Assembly: GCF_003614435.1 (NCBI RefSeq)
Contig: NZ_CP025546.1
Span: 4,278,001 to 4,342,000 of the forward strand
DNA length: 64,000 nt
Reading direction: 5' to 3'
Source: Mycobacterium paragordonae
Lineage (GTDB): Bacteria > Actinomycetota > Actinomycetes > Mycobacteriales > Mycobacteriaceae
Part shown: positions 61,862 to 64,000 of the stretch, in pieces
Layout of the letters: each line of letters begins with the position of its first letter
Numbering within the stretch: the first letter of the stretch is position 1
The notes under the pieces: generated by a model
The model's database searches: none
What the model saw: only the letters and a program-made list of their open reading frames with translations
Told to the model about the DNA's origin: nothing
Position numbers and translations under genes: made by a program

Positions 61862-64000
61862 CAGGAGATCCTCGCGGATAGATGAACCGTGGTTCCGGCG
61901 GGGTCGGAGGCGATCGTGACGTCGTGCATGAGCGCGCGCATGAGCGTGATGCCCCGGCCACGTCGTGGATAGGAGTCCGGATCCGGCGTCTTCCAGGAGC
62001 CGGTATCGGTGATCGTCAGTCGCACCTGGTCGTCCAGAGCCGTCGCGCCGAGGGTCACGGAGCCCCCGGGGCTGTGGCGGTGGCCGTGCTCGATGGCGTT
62101 GGCGACGGCTTCTCCGGCGGCCAGCAGCACCTTCGCCGCCTGCTCCTGGTCCAGGCGGGCGCGGGACAGCCAATTGCGCAGGGCGGACCGAGACGCCGCC
62201 AGGTTCTCCGGGTCGGCGGGGAACGTCATCTCCAGCGGCGCCGGGTGGCGGTAGAGCATCAGGACGACGTCGTCCTGATAGCCCTCGTTCGGGGCCAGGC
62301 CGGTCATGATCTGGTTTGCCAGTCCGTCGAGTTCGCTGGCCCGGCCGTCCTGGATGAGGCCGGCGGCGCGCGAGATCCCCTGCTCGATCGGCACGCGGCG
62401 CCGTTCGACGAGACCGTCGGTGTAGAGAGCCAAGGTGGCGCGCGCCGGCATAGTTGCGTGGGCATCGGATCGTGGCCAACCGGGCCGCATGCCCAGGGCG
62501 ATGGTGCGGCCGTCGTCGAGTTTGCGGATGGTTCCATCGGCGTCGACGACGATCGGCGGGGGGTGGCCGGCGCTGGAATACACCAATTCACCGGTGTCGG
62601 GGTTGAGCACCACGCAGACGGCGGTGGTGCACGGTGCTCCCGGCAGCCGCGCGGCGAACCGGTCCATCCCGGCCAGGACTGCGCTGGGGCTGGAGTTGTC
62701 GAACAGCAGCGCGCGGCAGGCGCTGCGCACCTGGCCCATCACCGTCGCGGCGGCCAGGCCATGGCCGACGCAGTCGCCGACGATCAGCGCGATGCGGCCG
62801 TCGTCCAGGTCGACGATGTCGTACCAGTCCCCGCCCACCTGCAGGGGCGGGCTGGCGGCCTGATAGCGGACCGCGAAACCGTGCGGCAACTCCGCGGGTC
62901 CCAGAATCGCGTGTTGCAGCGCCAGGGCGGTTTCGCGCTGCTGGTCGACCTGGTGGACCCGCTGCAGGCCCTGCCCGAGGCGGCCCGCCAGCACGGTCAG
63001 CAGGGTCTGGTCCTCGAGGGTGAACGGTCGCTGTTCGGACAGATCGATCCACACGACGAGCACCCCCTCGGGGTGCCGCAGCGCGATGCCGGCCGTCCCA
63101 GGCTTGGTGGTGTCTGGGGTGAGCAGGTCGCCGTCGCGCAACGAGGTGAGCAACTCGCGCTCGTCGGGCAGCAGGTCCGCCCATTGCACCGACTCCCCGA
63201 CCGAGACCACCAGCGGAGCGCCGTAGGCGACCGACTTGGTGGCGTCACTGCGAGCCGGGAAGGTGACAGCCAGAACGCGGCGCGCCCGCCACAACCGACG
63301 CAGCTCCTCGGCTGCCGCGTGCACCGCGTCATCAACCGAATCTGCTTGTGCCAGTTCCTGATTGAGCGCGTGCTGACGACCGGCAGCCAGCGCCAGAGCG
63401 AGAGCGGCGTGCCGGGCGAAGTCACTGACGAGTTCGAGGTAATCACTGCCGAAGGCCGGCTGCTGGGGGCCGCGCGCGACGGCGATGACACCGAGCACCG
63501 CCTCATCGGCGACTAGCGGTATGACGATGGCCGAGCGCTCACCGACATCGGTGAAGCCCTCGATCGGATATTGGAAGGAGTCGGTGATCAGCGGGAGGCC
63601 CCGGCGCGCCACGCCGCCTGTGGTGGAGGCGTCCATCGGGACCTGCTGACCGACGACCTGTGAGGTGTAGCGGCCCGCGGTCGCGGCCACGACCAGGGTG
63701 TTCACTTCGAAAGCGGGCAGACCGGGCTCGCCGGGCACCAACAGAATCGCCTGCTCGGCATCGGCCAGCTCCAGCGCGCGATTCACGATGAGCTGCAGGG
63801 GCCCGGTCTGCGGGTCGCCGGACAGCAGCGCCGTGGTGATCTCGCGGCTGGCGTTGGTCCACCTCGCCGTTTCCCGCTCGCGCTCGAACAGCCGCGCGTT
63901 GTCGATCGCGGCGGCCGCGGCTGTGGCCAACGCCCGCACGGCGCCCTCCTGGGAATCGGAGAACACCCGCCCGGGCCGGTCGTCGGCGAGATACAGGTTG
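61861..64000 (-). CDS. GAF-SpoIIE phosphatase with C-terminal RsbW-like domain (5' end outside window)
   Basis: More than 700 residues are visible and the frame stays open to the window edge (NLYLADDRPG, a GAF segment), so the N-terminus is missing. In order: end of one GAF, a second GAF (about 60-190), a third sensor domain, a SpoIIE PP2C domain (QVGGDWYDIVDL, GDCVGHGLAA, YTDGLVERR, DDVVLML) and an RsbW-like HATPase (LAAGEAVANAIEHGH, ITDTGSW, RGRGITLMRAL). Phosphatase and anti-sigma kinase are thus joined in one chain. Its partner is the STAS protein that follows. Confidence 0.9.
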   Translation of the reverse strand, partial: NLYLADDRPGRVFSDSQEGAVRALATAAAAAIDNARLFERERETARWTNASREITTALLSGDPQTGPLQLIVNRALELADAEQAILLVPGEPGLPAFEVNTLVVAATAGRYTSQVVGQQVPMDASTTGGVARRGLPLITDSFQYPIEGFTDVGERSAIVIPLVADEAVLGVIAVARGPQQPAFGSDYLELVSDFARHAALALALAAGRQHALNQELAQADSVDDAVHAAAEELRRLWRARRVLAVTFPARSDATKSVAYGAPLVVSVGESVQWADLLPDERELLTSLRDGDLLTPDTTKPGTAGIALRHPEGVLVVWIDLSEQRPFTLEDQTLLTVLAGRLGQGLQRVHQVDQQRETALALQHAILGPAELPHGFAVRYQAASPPLQVGGDWYDIVDLDDGRIALIVGDCVGHGLAAATVMGQVRSACRALLFDNSSPSAVLAGMDRFAARLPGAPCTTAVCVVLNPDTGELVYSSAGHPPPIVVDADGTIRKLDDGRTIALGMRPGWPRSDAHATMPARATLALYTDGLVERRRVPIEQGISRAAGLIQDGRASELDGLANQIMTGLAPNEGYQDDVVLMLYRHPAPLEMTFPADPENLAASRSALRNWLSRARLDQEQAAKVLLAAGEAVANAIEHGHRHSPGGSVTLGATALDDQVRLTITDTGSWKTPDPDSYPRRGRGITLMRALMHDVTIASDPAGTTVHLSARIS

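Overview
The window is high-GC actinobacterial DNA, most likely from an environmental Mycobacterium/Mycolicibacterium able to grow chemolithoautotrophically on hydrogen. The mycobacterial assignment rests on family content: DUF732 and DUF3761 secreted proteins, a GAP-family (Sap) membrane protein, a TIGR00027-type methyltransferase, a PknH-C-like lipoprotein, an NDMA-dependent alcohol dehydrogenase and paired P450s. Several promoters also look leaderless.

Region 1 (1-34 kb) is an H2-driven carbon-fixation island. Calvin-Benson-Bassham (CBB) genes sit in several blocks: a phosphoglycolate-phosphatase-like HAD, fructose-1,6-bisphosphatase and phosphoribulokinase (484-3427, +); form IC RuBisCO cbbL-cbbS with the red-type activase cbbX and a LysR regulator (17080-20804, -); class I aldolase (20954-21952, +); and ribulose-phosphate epimerase, transketolase and a CbbY-type phosphatase (23957-27387, +). 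A NarL-type two-component system (21940-23792, -) is embedded among them. Between the CBB blocks lies a long minus-strand operon for a group 2a [NiFe] hydrogenase resembling mycobacterial Huc: a DUF1641/HucM-like protein, small and large subunits, endopeptidase, small conserved protein, TPR protein, NifU-Rieske fusion, NHL-repeat protein and an unknown protein (7193-15703). It is followed by an orphan NuoK'-NuoL-NuoM membrane module (3631-7093). An AraC regulator diverges from the operon. Maturation genes hypFCDE (-) and hypAB (+) close the island. The expected physiology is H2 oxidation supplying reductant and proton motive force for the CBB cycle.

Region 2 (34-48 kb) is regulatory and accessory. 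A bacteriophytochrome with an RsbU/SpoIIE-type phosphatase output faces a STAS antagonist and an RsbW-like kinase, which suggests light-responsive partner switching. It is followed by two methyltransferases, a collagen-like GPG-repeat secreted peptide, a membrane protein, a RES/antitoxin pair, a MerR regulator with a VIT-VWA-DUF4349 fusion, an AraC regulator, a GAF-ANTAR regulator and a lipoprotein.

Region 3 (48-58 kb) is a catabolic-looking cluster: three short-chain dehydrogenases, a SnoaL-like protein, a TetR repressor and a P450 with its ferredoxin. Five copies of one inverted repeat, TATAC-N4-GTAYA, lie 36-51 nt upstream of five start codons and define a probable local TetR regulon. A second two-component system and a second P450 fused by overlap to an NDMA-dependent alcohol dehydrogenase follow.

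Region 4 (58-64 kb) holds small secreted proteins, a DEAD-box helicase, a GAP-family protein and a second partner-switching module (STAS plus a GAF-SpoIIE-HATPase protein cut by the window edge). No rRNA, tRNA, CRISPR array or insertion sequence was seen.
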